Positions 23,537-34,589 of a stretch of DNA of 64,000 bases are shown here, piece after piece. Both the position numbers and the translations under genes were made by a program. The stretch comes from Chaetorhynchus papuensis (Eukaryota; Chordata; Aves; Passeriformes; Rhipiduridae): NCBI GenBank assembly GCA_013396525.1, contig VWYX01001144.1, forward strand, positions 1-64,000, written 5' to 3'. The notes beneath the pieces were generated by a model that saw nothing but the letters and a program-made list of their open reading frames with translations, did no database searches and had not been told where the DNA came from. How positions within the stretch are numbered: position 1 is the first letter of the stretch; every line of letters begins with the position of its first letter.

Positions 23537-26142
23537 CTCCCTTTGGACTTGTATCTGGCAGAGATTTTTTTTTTCTTAGATTTTACAGCTTTCCCTCTTT
23601 AACTGCTAACCCTTAAGAAATTCCATTAACAGGATTTCATCACAGTAACTGTCCAAAAATTCTGGAAAAAACAGCCACAAAATGTCTCAAAGATTTAGAC
23701 AAGTAAAAATCACCAAACTAAAAACTATTCACTGTAAATATGAAGACAAAAAACCATTCCAAATCTAAAGATTACCTTCAGTCTTTTACCTTTAAAATGA
23801 GAGAAACCCACACCATAAAGCTGACAAGATGACAGGCAGGAGCCAGGATAAGCAAAGAAAGTTTGTGCTATCAGCCACAGTATCTTCTATGGCTGTATCA
23901 GACAGTGTAGTTTCAACATAAAAAGCCCTTCAAGAACACACCTAGAGTCTTATTTTGTGCAAATCAGAATAAATGAAATGAATCTTTCCTGTCTGAGCAG
24001 TACTGCATTATTTTAGGGACATTCATGCAGTAGCTTTGGCCTGTTTGCAGGTATTTTCCCCAAGGCCGTTCCACTGCTCTCTCACTAACTCCAACAAGCC
24101 CTGTTTGTGTCTGTAATAGAGAGACTGAGGGACTGACTGATTCAATCAATCAGAGGGTTCTTAGTGGGGTTTTGTAACAGAATCATACAAGAACTTCCCT
24201 TAACTGACCTGGCTGCTCCTACCTGGTTCTTCAGCTCTGCATTCGGTGAGGACTTCAGTCCTTGCTGATGACAACACACAGCACTGGTGATCCTGGGTTG
24301 CCGAGTGTTTTAGCCCACTCTACACACTGCATATGGATGCAATAATTCCTCTCTCAGTCTCTCTGTGGATGGCCAATTTCCCAGCAATAACTCAGCTCGA
24401 TAGCAGGTGACTGAACACCACCCAGACACCATTCCCAACAGCCTCTGTGCACCTACACTGAAGGGTGGGATTCCTTCTTAAATGGATAGTTAAGTCAAAT
24501 TAATGGGAAATATTTATTGGAAAGGTCCACAAAGCAATGAGACACTTCTCAAGCTCCAGCCATTATTCCTCACCAGCGATCCTGCACTTGGGAGCATCCT
24601 CAGAGCAAGATGTCCCAGACATCTCATCCCCCAGGAGCAAACAGTAAAGGCAGAGCTGACTTGTATCAAGATAAATCTGGCAGATTTTCCAAGTACTGTG
24701 GATAATTAGTGAGCTAGAGGTTAAACAGCCACAGAACTCTGGGACTTTATTCCAAGCCTGAATGCCCTTGATAGAAGTCAGTGAGGTGTCGATTCCAAAC
24801 ACTTCTGTTTCTGTACACAAAGTGGCTGCTCCAATTCAAAACAGACAATTTAGTGGGTGGATCTGTAATTAAATTATTATGGCTCATATCTAATTAAAAC
24901 AGATTTCAAGGCACATTTCAAGCTGTGGTTGGATGTCAGTTTGAAGCTGCCTCGCACTGCTTGGCAAGCAATCGCACTGAAGGAGGGCAGGAACAGCATC
25001 CAAGAGTAAGAAAAGGAGGATCTAAAAATAAAAGTGTTCTGGAATGCCTTTCATTTTGAACCCAGCAGTTCACTACTGGCACAGTACCACCCCACCCCAT
25101 GGATCTCTCAAAGGGCCTTGAGACTCAGAGAAAGAAGGAGAAACAATTGGAAATGCACAGCCCGCAGTTGTTACCAGGTTCTGCAGAGTTTAACAAAATC
25201 CAGAGGAATAAAAGCCTTCCTGATGTATGGGAAAACAGGCTCAGTGGGAATATGTAATTACAAGCTGGACAAGGTAGGAAGGTACAGCCTAGTGAGACAC
25301 ACTACACAGTTTGTTAAGCTGAACATACACCTCGGGCTTAGCACTGACTTCTGAGAATTCAGTGATGGAACAAGAACAGCAGTTTGAAGATCACATTTCA
25401 GAAACCAATAGAAGGGTTTGAAAAAGCAAAGTTTAAAAATGTTGTGACTTCTTTTTACTCTAATTTTCCTCTATTCACCCAGTGGGAGTTTATGTCTACA
25501 TCAACTTTGATTTAAATAAATGGATGTATTTTCAGAAGACCTCAAGGTGCTGAAGCCACCACGGGATTGAAACCACAGGAGGCACAAGCAGGAGCTGAAA
25601 CCCCAACTCCAGGCTCCTTTGGGATCTCCCCCCAGCACACCCATCCTGCTCACTAATTACTTCCCCTCCCTCTTTTTTCTCTACTTTTCCTTATGTACTT
25701 AAACACATTTCAAACGTAATTGCATAAAAGATTGCCTGGTTCACACAGGAACTAATAAGTCCATGTAACTGTTATTACAAAACTCAAATCAAAGGCACTG
25801 AATATTGCCATTGCAAAGTAATTAAGGCAGTAAAACCATCGGCGACTTGAAGGGCTCTTTCATTAGTAAAGAGAACGCAATTATTTTCCTGCCATGTCTC
25901 CTGATTCTATTAGGCTGACATGCAGGAACAGCCACACTAAGCAGGCTGATTTCTCTCCCAGCACACTGACACCCTGGAAATCCTCCTTCACGCACAGCTG
26001 AGCCACTGATGGTCACCACATTCCCCGCGCTGTCAGGGCTTAGCCTGGCTATCGAGCTTAAACATGAGCTGAGCAGGGCCTAAAACCCTTCAGCTCTCAC
26101 TGAATAACAAATTAAAGTTCAGTTGGTTAGAAGGGAGCACAC
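23537..26142. other. Unique non-coding sequence
   Basis: About 2.6 kb with no gene recognised. A poly-T run followed by CTTAG lies near 23563-23579. The stretch 25690-26060 is rich in TAAT-type motifs and retains some CpG, so it may be regulatory. Confidence 0.4.
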
Positions 26143-26237
26143 AGAGCATCAGGCATGGAAGGTGTCCTTGTCCATGGCAGGGGGTTGGAACAAGATGATC
26201 TTTGAGGTCCCTTCCAACCTAAACCATTCTGGGATTT
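26143..26237 (+). mobile_element. CR1: CR1 LINE 3'-end fragment (first of a tandem pair)
   Basis: Sense CR1 tail with CATGGAAGGTGTCCTTGTCC, ATGGCAGGGGGTTGGAACAAG, ATGATCTTTGAGGTCCCTTC and a terminal ACCATTCTGGGATTT. It ends about 25 bp before a second, different CR1 copy in the same orientation. Confidence 0.9.
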
Positions 26238-26261
26238 GGGGAGAAAACTCAGATGTCCCAC

Positions 26262-26533
26262 AGAACGAGGGACAGGACGAGAAGAAACAGACTCAGGCTG
26301 TGCCAGGGGAGGGTCAGGTTTGACATCAGCAGGAATCTCTCCATGGAAAGGGTGGTCAGGCATTGAAAGGTGCTGGCCAGGGGGGTTTGGAATCCCCATC
26401 CCTGGAGGTGTCCAAGGAAGGCCTGGACACAGCACTCAGTGCTCTGGGCTGGGGACAAGCTAGGGATGTGGCACAGGTTGGACTTGATGGCCTGGGAGGG
26501 CTTTTCCAACCTCAGTGGTTCTGTGATTCTGTA
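26262..26533 (+). mobile_element. CR1: CR1 LINE fragment (second of a tandem pair)
   Basis: Sense CR1 of the same subfamily as 6930-7305: GAACGAGGGACAGGACGAGA, GGAATCTCTCCATGGAAAGG, CCATCCCTGGAGGTGTCCAAG, GGACACAGCACTCAGTGCTC, GGACTTGATGGCCTGGGAGG and the tail GGTTCTGTGATTCTGT. Its left edge is approximate. Confidence 0.88.
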
Positions 26534-27248
26534 ACTTGAAATCAAAGCAAACTTTTAGAAACTTTAAAAAAAGTTTTGCTTTTAAAGGACAAGCATCCAG
26601 TGGGGTTTTCCTCTAACAAATTCCAGCCATGGTTTGCATTCTGTGTTACAACAGGCACCTTCGGCTTGATTGTTCCAACTGTTTGAAATCAAGTTAAACA
26701 GCAAAAAGAACAGAGTTACATTTGAATCTGAGCAGGTTAAAAATTAGAAAACAAATATGCTCTGCAAGTACCGACCCTTGCTGTGCGTGCTGGGGCTCCT
26801 GAGCACAGATTTATAATGAGGAGTCACTGCCAAACTCCCAGCACATCTTAATACCACCAAAATTCAGACTGAATACTGAAAGGGACAGGGATCACTTGAA
26901 ATTCAGCTCAAGAATGCTCCTACCTGGCACACCAAAGGAAAAAGGGCTTAATTTCAGTGGGTGGTACAGTTTTATGACAGAGGGAAATAAATTTGCCTCG
27001 GGTGTGACTGGCACTTCTGGAAACTGAGTTAGCTTTGTTTCCAATCATCACGTCAAAATACGTTTGGGTGTTTCTATTCAGATCAGCACCATAATCAAAA
27101 AACTAGAAAACACCTCCTTCTCACTACGCCATTTGAAGTCATCTTTTCATTTTGCATTAGGGCTCTCCTGATCTTGAAACCCACAATACTGAGTAAGATT
27201 TCTTCCAAAAGCCAGGGCCTGTTTTCTTCATCACCTTTAGAGTATTTC
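26534..27248. other. Unique non-coding sequence
   Basis: About 700 bp, AT-rich, nothing recognised. Confidence 0.4.
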
Positions 27249-27351
27249 AGAGAATTATAAATGGTTTGGCTTGGGAGGGATCTTCAAGCTCATGTGGGGT
27301 TCCAACCCCCTGCCTTGGGCAGGAACACCTTCCACTGAAAGGTCCCTGGAC
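27249..27351 (-). mobile_element. CR1: CR1 LINE 3'-end fragment (antisense), diverged
   Basis: Starts at CAGAGAATTATAAATGG and continues GTTTGGCTTGGGAGGGATC, CTTCAAGCTCATGTGG, CCCCCTGCCTTGGGCAGGAA and CACCTTCCACTGAAAGG. The number of mismatches to other copies suggests an older insertion. Confidence 0.78.
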
Positions 27352-30300
27352 CACTTGTCACACTATTTCAGATGTGACAAAACAACTTCTTTTAAAATAC
27401 TGTATTATTGTACAACTATTTCTTATTAAAAGAACTCTGTGCTCTTTCAAAAGAACACGCAATGGTTGAATTGATTACTTGCAGGAAGTCATTTCCAACC
27501 CTCACAGCCTGTGGAAGCACTGCTGGTTACATCCGTGCTGAAATCCGGAAAGGGACTGGGGAAGGTGCACGAAGGTCACCAGGATGATTTGGCATTAATG
27601 CCATGGATTCACAGGCTGTCAAATCTATCAGGAAAATTCCCCATGGAGGCTCACAAACAGGTGCAAGCAGACAAGTTGTCTCCTCCCACAAGCACCAGGA
27701 AAACAGCCTTTCTTAAACCCTGTCTTTGCCTGAAATCATAGTCTCTGAGACATCAGTAACACACTGGTTTTCCTCTACTTTCAGCAGAGTTCTGCTCAGA
27801 GCTGCCACCACAGAGCAAAGCAGATTTGGAAGTCAAGCAAGGAGGCTCCGAGCTGTGCCTGGGAAAGGCTGATCCCAGGGAGGAGGAAGGGCAGCAGCAG
27901 GGGGACAGTATTTGATGCAGAAAGGGAATGATGCCTCTGCCAGGCACAGCATGCTGAGCTATAACCTCGTGCCTCAGACTCTGGGGATGATTTGACATGA
28001 GCACACACAGTTCAGGAGCTGCTCAGAAGTTTCACCTCCCAGTTCCAAGGCTTCTGATGTTTACGGTTTATCCAGCTGGCATTGATCAATATTGATGTAA
28101 CTCAACCCTCTGGTTCAAAGGTTTCATTATCAGCACCAGATTTATGGCTTCTTCAAAACATCTTCAATAATCTGTCATATAAACTACAGTAGGAAATTAA
28201 TTTTTTCAACCATTTTCCTGGGGTTTAATTAAGCATTCTGAAGATGGCTGCAGTGATTCAGCAGTGAGGAGGGATCAGCTTGGCTGGCCATCCTCCTGCA
28301 TGCTCCTGCCCACTTACACTTTTCTGCCTGAAAGCCATTTATTAGAAGAAATTTTTTTCTAAGAGCAATGGCATAAGGTCAGCAGACAGAAGGTGAGTGA
28401 CTGCTCATTCACTGTAGTGTGATTGGTGCTAAACACACCTAACTAGCTCACCCAATGAGTGGTTAATTCCAAGTATTAAGGATGTTTAAATTAAGTGTCA
28501 TTTACTTACAAGGAATAAAAGCAAGAAGAGATTGAGGAAAAGCCATGACCTTTTGTAGCATCAGTTGGATTCACATGGATGCAGCCTCCACTGGCACAGG
28601 GCCACTGGTGTGAGGGATGTTCCACAGCTGTCAGGAGCTGTTTCCCAGTCAGAGCCTTCACACTCCCATATCCAAGTTTATCTTGCCAAGGATCATCTGA
28701 TAGCAGCGTGTGGGCCCAAATCCCTCACCTGCCAATACACCTGACTGCCTGTGTCTGAAAACAGAGTGCACCTGTGCTGGAATGACACCTCAGCCTCAAT
28801 CCCTTCACTTACTGTAAGTACATGACTCCAGTGTCACTGTCAGGGCAGGACAATTCCTCTGCTCACAGCACTTGGGAGCTGCTGGGGCACTTCCAATGTC
28901 CTGACACTCCAGCAACACGATTAATGTTTTGTTACATCACTTACAGAGGAAACATCCAAGGCCAGGGTCAGGGAAGGTGTTGGGAAGATAACAGGCAGTC
29001 CCAGAAAACCCTGCTGAATTTATGCAGTCCCATGGCACAGCCTCATTTCATCAGAATGTCCCAAACTTAAGCAATCCTGAGTGGCTGAGTATTTATGAGC
29101 AGAACACGAGAGCAGTCAGGTCAAACAGCCCTTCCTGGGTGACAAAATTTACAGGGCAGTGTTTGCTCTCCAGGAGAGCAATAAAGCAGTTCCTGGAGAG
29201 CACAGATTTACAGGCAGCACCAGCTCCTCGAGCTGTGAGTTACTGGCAGGTTGTGACTGCACTTTCCAAAAGCTTTCACCGGACCAGCTGCTCAGAGCAA
29301 AATCCTCAGCTCCTGTCTGCAAGAATTAAGTCAAAAACTGAGTTTAAAATTGAGACAGTGTGTGCATTTCATCAGCTGGCCAGCAAAAGCAAAGAGAAAA
29401 CCAGGCTGAGAGATGTGAGAAACACTCACAGGAACAGATTTGATGATGATAACATATGACTAATGAAACAGAAATAAGTATTTCCTTCAGCCAATTACCA
29501 CTCAATCCTCACAAGTCAAACAAAAAAGTTAAATAAATATTATCTGGTATTTCCACATGGTTCTTTAATCCATCTCATAATCACAAAGAATTCTAAACTA
29601 CACCATCACTGTGACTATGTATAACAAGATGGTCAATGGAAAGCATCTGATACGGCCTCAAGACACTGGAATATTGGGGAAAGTCTCCAAAGCTGCTGCC
29701 CATGAGCCCTGAATTTGTTCTGAATTACCTATTCTTAAGGAATAAATACTTTTTTCCTTAAGAAGCTGAGGACACAGTGAGATTTCTGAAGACATCAAAT
29801 GAAGTGCAACTGCAGCAGAATACTTTGAATTACATCAAGATTTAGTGTGGAGGTGTTTAACAATAGGGATAAGGAGAGAGTAAAACATCACCTTGCCTCC
29901 ACTTGATTGACCTGTTCTAAACAACTAAATAAATTGGGAATAAAGCCAAAAATCAGTAGAAATGCAGAAAATTAAAATAATTACTTGACAACATGGAACA
30001 ACTTATTCTCATTCGAGTGAGAGAAGATGAGGTCATCAGCCTCCTTTTTGCAGTGGCAAACTGCAAGTGGCCTGAATATCAAAAATGTAATTGCAATCAA
30101 ACAGAGAAAAGCTTGGAATAGTGCAAGAGAGCTGCTCCTGTTGTGCTGCATTCTGGAGCACAAGAGCTCCTATCAGCACAGGTTGGCACTAAAATCAGCC
30201 ATTTCTCTCTGCTTGCTGTGAAAAATAATGATCTGTTGATCTTGGTTTGTCATTCAAACTGTGTAACCCACTAAGTCAGCATCTGCCTCTTTACTGGATC

Positions 30301-31100
30301 TTCTTCTGTGGTGTTTACCAACTGTCAGAACTAAGCAGAAACAAAAATACAGGAACAAAACTTCTAGAAGCACTTTGAAAATGAGGTTTGTCAAAAGGCC
30401 CTGGCAATAATGACCATCAGAGTTCAAAAAAACTCATCTACAATGAGTTTATGACCATGTTCTACATTATGGCCTAAATACTGTGACCACGTTCTACACA
30501 GACCAGTATGAATCCTTCCCCTTCCCAAATATCAAAGTTTTCCAAGTAATTCCCCGTTAGTAGATCTTTTACTTTACCTGACCTAAAAACTTCTTCATAA
30601 ACACAGTAAATAACACATCTAAATGGTGAAGATGAGAGCCTGAGATTTCAAAGTCAAGAAAATCACTCTAAGATACATTTTACATGAAAGGGTCCACATT
30701 TTCACAGGCAAAACTGGGGGAGATGAGGCAAAGAACAAGATGCTTGTGGCTGGGCAAGGCAAGAGCTCTGCTTTAGGATTTTACCTGAATTATGTATTTG
30801 AGTTATTGAACAGTTCCCTGAAGAGAGGGCCTGGATGAGAGTGACTTGTCTCTGGATTTCAACTCTCCTAAGTGGGAGCAGAGGAATCTGTAAAGTACCT
30901 TTGAACCTCCCAGACCTGGGAAGCCGAGAGGAGCCCATGTGTCAGCAGGAACCAAGTTATCCCAGCTTCCCAAAACAGCCAGATGGAAGGCTCTAAACTG
31001 CAAGATATTAGAAGGCAACAATTTCCGTAGGTAAAAGAAAAAACCCTGAAATGCATCAGAACAGAATACAAAAGCATTTCATCTAAGCTGCAAGATGTGC
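27352..31100. other. Unique non-coding sequence
   Basis: About 3.7 kb without recognised genes or repeats. A 145-codon open frame at 29022-29459 resembles no protein I know. A near-identical 14 bp direct repeat (GACCATGTTCTACA and GACCACGTTCTACA) lies at 30453-30466 and 30485-30498. Confidence 0.4.
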
Positions 31101-31104
31101 CTGT

Positions 31105-31535
31105 CAGCGAGGATTTCCCCCGTTTTCCTGCCATGTGGCCCGGCTGTCTCTATCAGTGCGTTAACAAGTTTTCCACGCTCCAGCTGGAGAGTGGAAGGAG
31201 CCCGTGCCAGCCCCTCCTGCCTGACAGAAAATACTCCGAGCTCCTCCACCTCGGCTCCCGGGGCTGCGGCGATGCGGAGCCAGCGCTGGCGCGGCCGTCA
31301 ATGGTCCCTCTGTCGGCACCCCCGACAGCACCCGGCTTCCAGCCACGGGATCCCAGCCAAAGGCGAGGGAACGGCAGCTTCCCTGCTCTGTGCAGTTCAG
31401 GCAGTGCCCTGGAAGTGGCAGACGGGCTGTGCATCCCAAAGCCTTACCCCCGGGCAGGGATGAACGGCTCAGGAAGCTCTCCCGCAGCCCAGGCTGGCAA
31501 AGCAGGAACGCTGTTCCCAGCAATCTTCCAGTTCG
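31105..31535. promoter_or_regulatory. CpG island-like segment
   Basis: Roughly 28 CpG dinucleotides occur in about 430 bp of GC-rich sequence, densest near 31235-31390 with clusters such as GGCTGCGGCGATGCGG and GCTGGCGCGGCCGTC. By my hand count the observed/expected CpG ratio is about 0.7, in a window otherwise depleted of CpG. Such islands usually mark promoters or other regulatory DNA. No TATA box or recognisable first exon is apparent, so orientation is unknown. Overlapping open frames on both strands of 120-147 codons are expected from the GC content and match nothing I recognise. Confidence 0.45.
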
Positions 31536-31544
31536 AATAGCTTG

Positions 31545-31715
31545 CCTTTATGCAAAAATCTAATTATTGACTGTCTTGATTTGGTCGTGTGTTATCGTTA
31601 AAATCATTCCAAAGGCCCAGACATTTATTTAGTGTGAATTTGGAGTTACCGTGAGAAAATGAAATTACTCATCAGCACACTTATCCGCACCTTTGTAGTA
31701 ACACTCTGGGAAGGC
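31545..31715. promoter_or_regulatory. Candidate conserved noncoding element next to the CpG island
   Basis: Immediately after the GC-rich segment the sequence turns AT-rich but retains isolated CpGs (GGTCGTG, ATCGTTA, ACCGTGA, ATCCGCA). It contains an octamer-like TTATGCAAAAAT and a homeodomain-type CTAATTATTG. This texture is typical of vertebrate conserved enhancers, but conservation cannot be tested here. Confidence 0.25.
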
Positions 31716-33987
31716 TTAACACCCCTCCCCCCTTGCCAGTGTCCATCCCATCCAGAGGGAGATAACGAGGCACACAAGGCACATGCTCCATTCCCGAGGT
31801 TCAGATGGCAGATGGCACATGCAGGCCCCAGAGCACTCCCCAGGGAAACCTCCCTAAAAGCATCAAAACTGGGGCACTTGCTTTGTAGTTGATTCCCTAG
31901 AAAGATATTTCCATGGCAGACCAAAAGGCTTCCATGGTGCAGGTGAAGGAGCAGAAAGATTAATTATCCAGCTGGAAACAACCAGACCCACAGGTCTGCC
32001 CACACAAAACCTCCCCTGCTACTTCGGTTGGACAGAGGGAAAATCTAAGGGTTTTTTTCTTTGTAGATCACCTGAAATCAGATTCTAGTCTGGAAACTTC
32101 CTTTTAAAGAATTCTGGAGTTTTAAGAGCTCAAACTACATTTGGGCAATGACAAATGATGGAGGAGTTGAGACTGCTCCTGACATACCCTTGTGAAGAGC
32201 AAGTGAGCTTCTGGGCTTTCAGAAGAATAGAACATATCCTTGTAGATCTAATGAAAGATCACTTCTCTAATTAGGAACTTTGGGAGAGGCATTTTTAGGT
32301 GCTCAGGCGATGAGATGGGCCCCTTTATGTCCCCTCCACACCGTGGGGGAAGAGCTGGCTCCTTCCAGACCAGAGTGGGAGGTGCCCACATTTTTACTGA
32401 GCTGTTCTCCACAAAGGAACATTTCCTTTTGCTCATTATACAAAAGGGATCACTGGTGGGAGATGAGGGGATCCCCCACACCGAGGAACCCCAAACACAC
32501 AGCAGTGTCACACAAACCCCTCTTGGGGTGACGCACCAGCAATGCTGCACAGTCAGAGATAAACTGGTGACACCTTCTTGACTGGATAAGCAGGCAGTCA
32601 ATACCTGTACGCTTTAGGTTTTGCAGATTAATTAGTGTATTTTCTGGGAATCCCGATGAGATTGTCAAGGAGCTTCAGACAGATCCTTAACAATTCAGTA
32701 TCCTCAAACAAGAGTTCAGGCCATTGGCTTATCCATTACTAAATAACCCAAACCACCACTCTGATTGCCCAAAATTGCTTTTTGAAGCACCCAATTTGAT
32801 CCTCTCTCAATTCACTGTAGAAATGGGTTTGATGGGCTCCAGCTCTCCTGATCTTTTTTATTCCCTCAGATTATTCCCCTTTTTTATTCCCACAGATGCT
32901 CAGATGGTTTCAGCACTGAGCCCACTTGTTAGTAGTTAATACAAGAAAAAAAAAGATGATCATCAACCACTTGGAAATTGCTTCATTTTCTTTGGAGAGG
33001 GAAACAGGAGTTCGCAGAACCAGAGCAGTGGAAGGGGAGAAGCACCAGGGTCTGACTTCATCCCTGCCACCTCTTGTTTGCCAGCAGCTGGATTGTGGAG
33101 CAATGGTGCAGCTGAACACCTGTAAGCACTCCAGGAGAAGGGCACATCAATCATCTCACTACTTTTACTCTATCCAGAGTTCACAAAGAAAATAACCAAC
33201 CCTTTTGGTGGTGTTCTCCACATCTAGAGAATGAAGTTCAGACCTCAGCATTTTTAAAAAGCAGCTACAAATATACAGTACTGAAAGATGAGAGCTCGAA
33301 CTCTGAAGGACACAGCAGGATTTTAAGAAAAAAGATTTGCCAAGTAAATATGATTATTGCTGCCAAGACTCAGTAATTCACTAAAAGCTGCTGAAAAAAG
33401 CTTATGTATTAATAATGCAAAACAAATACATGTACAAACATTCATACAAGCAATATTTCCAAGCACTGCCGTGTTTGTCAGGAGATGAATTGCCGTGTTC
33501 CAATCACATAATGCCAGTAACAAAAGACTGTACATCCTTCTCAGAAGCAAAGAATTAGCTACCGCTGACTCCAGTGGTTACTGATCCCAGAAATCATTAT
33601 TAACTTGAACAGTATTTGCATACAGAAGCAGGCCCTCTAACACTGCTGCAGCCCAGCTTCCAAGTGTTGGGAAGCAGACAGCCAGAATTCCCGCTGGTCA
33701 AACCACAGACCATCCACCACCCTGCTCATCTGCAGGCGGGAGACTCTTCTGGTTTTTCCTGCTAAAATGCTGCTCCCTTTCCCCTCTTTCTGTAGAGAAA
33801 AAGTGTTCTAGAAAAGCTAAAAAAAATGGGGAAAATAAAATCCACTCTCACTCCTGTGGAAGGCAGAACATTATGTAAGGAAAAACTTCTCTTATTGTGT
33901 AATTGGTGCAGCTCATGCACAGATACCAGGTGAGAGAAGCACAGGTGGATTATTGGGAGTGAAGGCTGGGGAGTCAGGATGCCCATC
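31716..33987. other. Unique non-coding sequence
   Basis: About 2.3 kb with no recognised gene. It contains a 26 bp tandem duplication of a polypyrimidine-AG sequence at 32854-32905. Confidence 0.4.
32854..32905 (+). repeat. 26 bp tandem duplication with two 3'-splice-site-like ends
   Basis: TTTTTTATTCCCTCAGAT starts at 32854 and TTTTTTATTCCCACAGAT starts at 32880, differing at one base. Each copy is a pyrimidine tract ending in CAG, the form of a splice acceptor. The reading frame downstream closes quickly, so exon use is not supported. Confidence 0.55.
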
Positions 33988-34589
33988 CTGGAATCCCTGC
34001 TCCCCACGGCACGGGACAGGCAGAGTGTCCAGCCTGGAGCCCCTGCTCCCCACGGCACGGGACAGGCAGAGTGTCCAGCCTGGAGCCCCTGCTCCCCACG
34101 GCACGGGACAGGCAGAGTGTCCATGCTGGAGCCCCTGCTCCCCACGGCACGGGACAGGCAGGGGGTCCATGCTGGAGCCCCTGCTCCCCACGGCACGGGA
34201 CAGGCAGGGGGTCCAGCCTGGAGCCCCTGCTCCCCACGGCACGGGACAGGCAGGGGGTCCATGCTGGANNNNNNNNNNNNNNNNNNNNNNNNNNNNNNNN
34301 NNNNNNNNNNNNNNNNNNNNNNNNNNNNNNNNNNNNNNNNNNNNNNNNNNNNNNNNNNNNNNNNNNNNNNNNNNNNNNNNNNNNNNNNNNNNNNNNNNNN
34401 NNNNNNNNNNNNNNNNNNNNNNNNNNNNNNNNNNNNNNNNNNNNNNNNNNNNNNNNNNNNNNNNNNNNNNNNNNNNNNNNNNNNNNNNNNNNNNNNNCTG
34501 GAGCCCCTGCTCCCCACGGCACGGGACAGGCAGGGGGTCCATGCTGGAATCCCTGCTCCCCACGGCACGGGACAGGCAGGGGGTCCAGC
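33988..34589 (+). repeat. 46 bp GC-rich minisatellite
   Basis: The sequence CTGGAGCCCCTGCTCCCCAC recurs with an exact 46 bp period at 33988, 34034, 34080, 34126, 34172, 34218 and 34264, then after the gap at 34498 and 34544. Units contain GGCACGGGACAGGCAG followed by AGTGTCC or GGGGTCC. The first and last units both carry CTGGAATCCC where the inner ones have CTGGAGCCCC. Since 46 is not a multiple of three and the unit lacks stop codons in several frames, long apparent ORFs arise on both strands; these are artefacts. Confidence 0.95.
34269..34497. other. Assembly gap (229 N)
   Basis: A run of N inside the 46 bp minisatellite. Unit starts on either side (34264 and 34498) are 234 bp apart, which is five units plus 4 bp. 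The gap length is therefore an estimate, or the hidden units include an indel. Confidence 0.98.

Noticed and set aside
29022..29459. 145-codon plus-strand ORF
   Set aside because: No recognisable motif and no splice or promoter support.
33988..34589. CRISPR-like regular array
   Set aside because: The period is regular but there are no unique spacers: the entire 46 bp unit repeats. The genome is avian.
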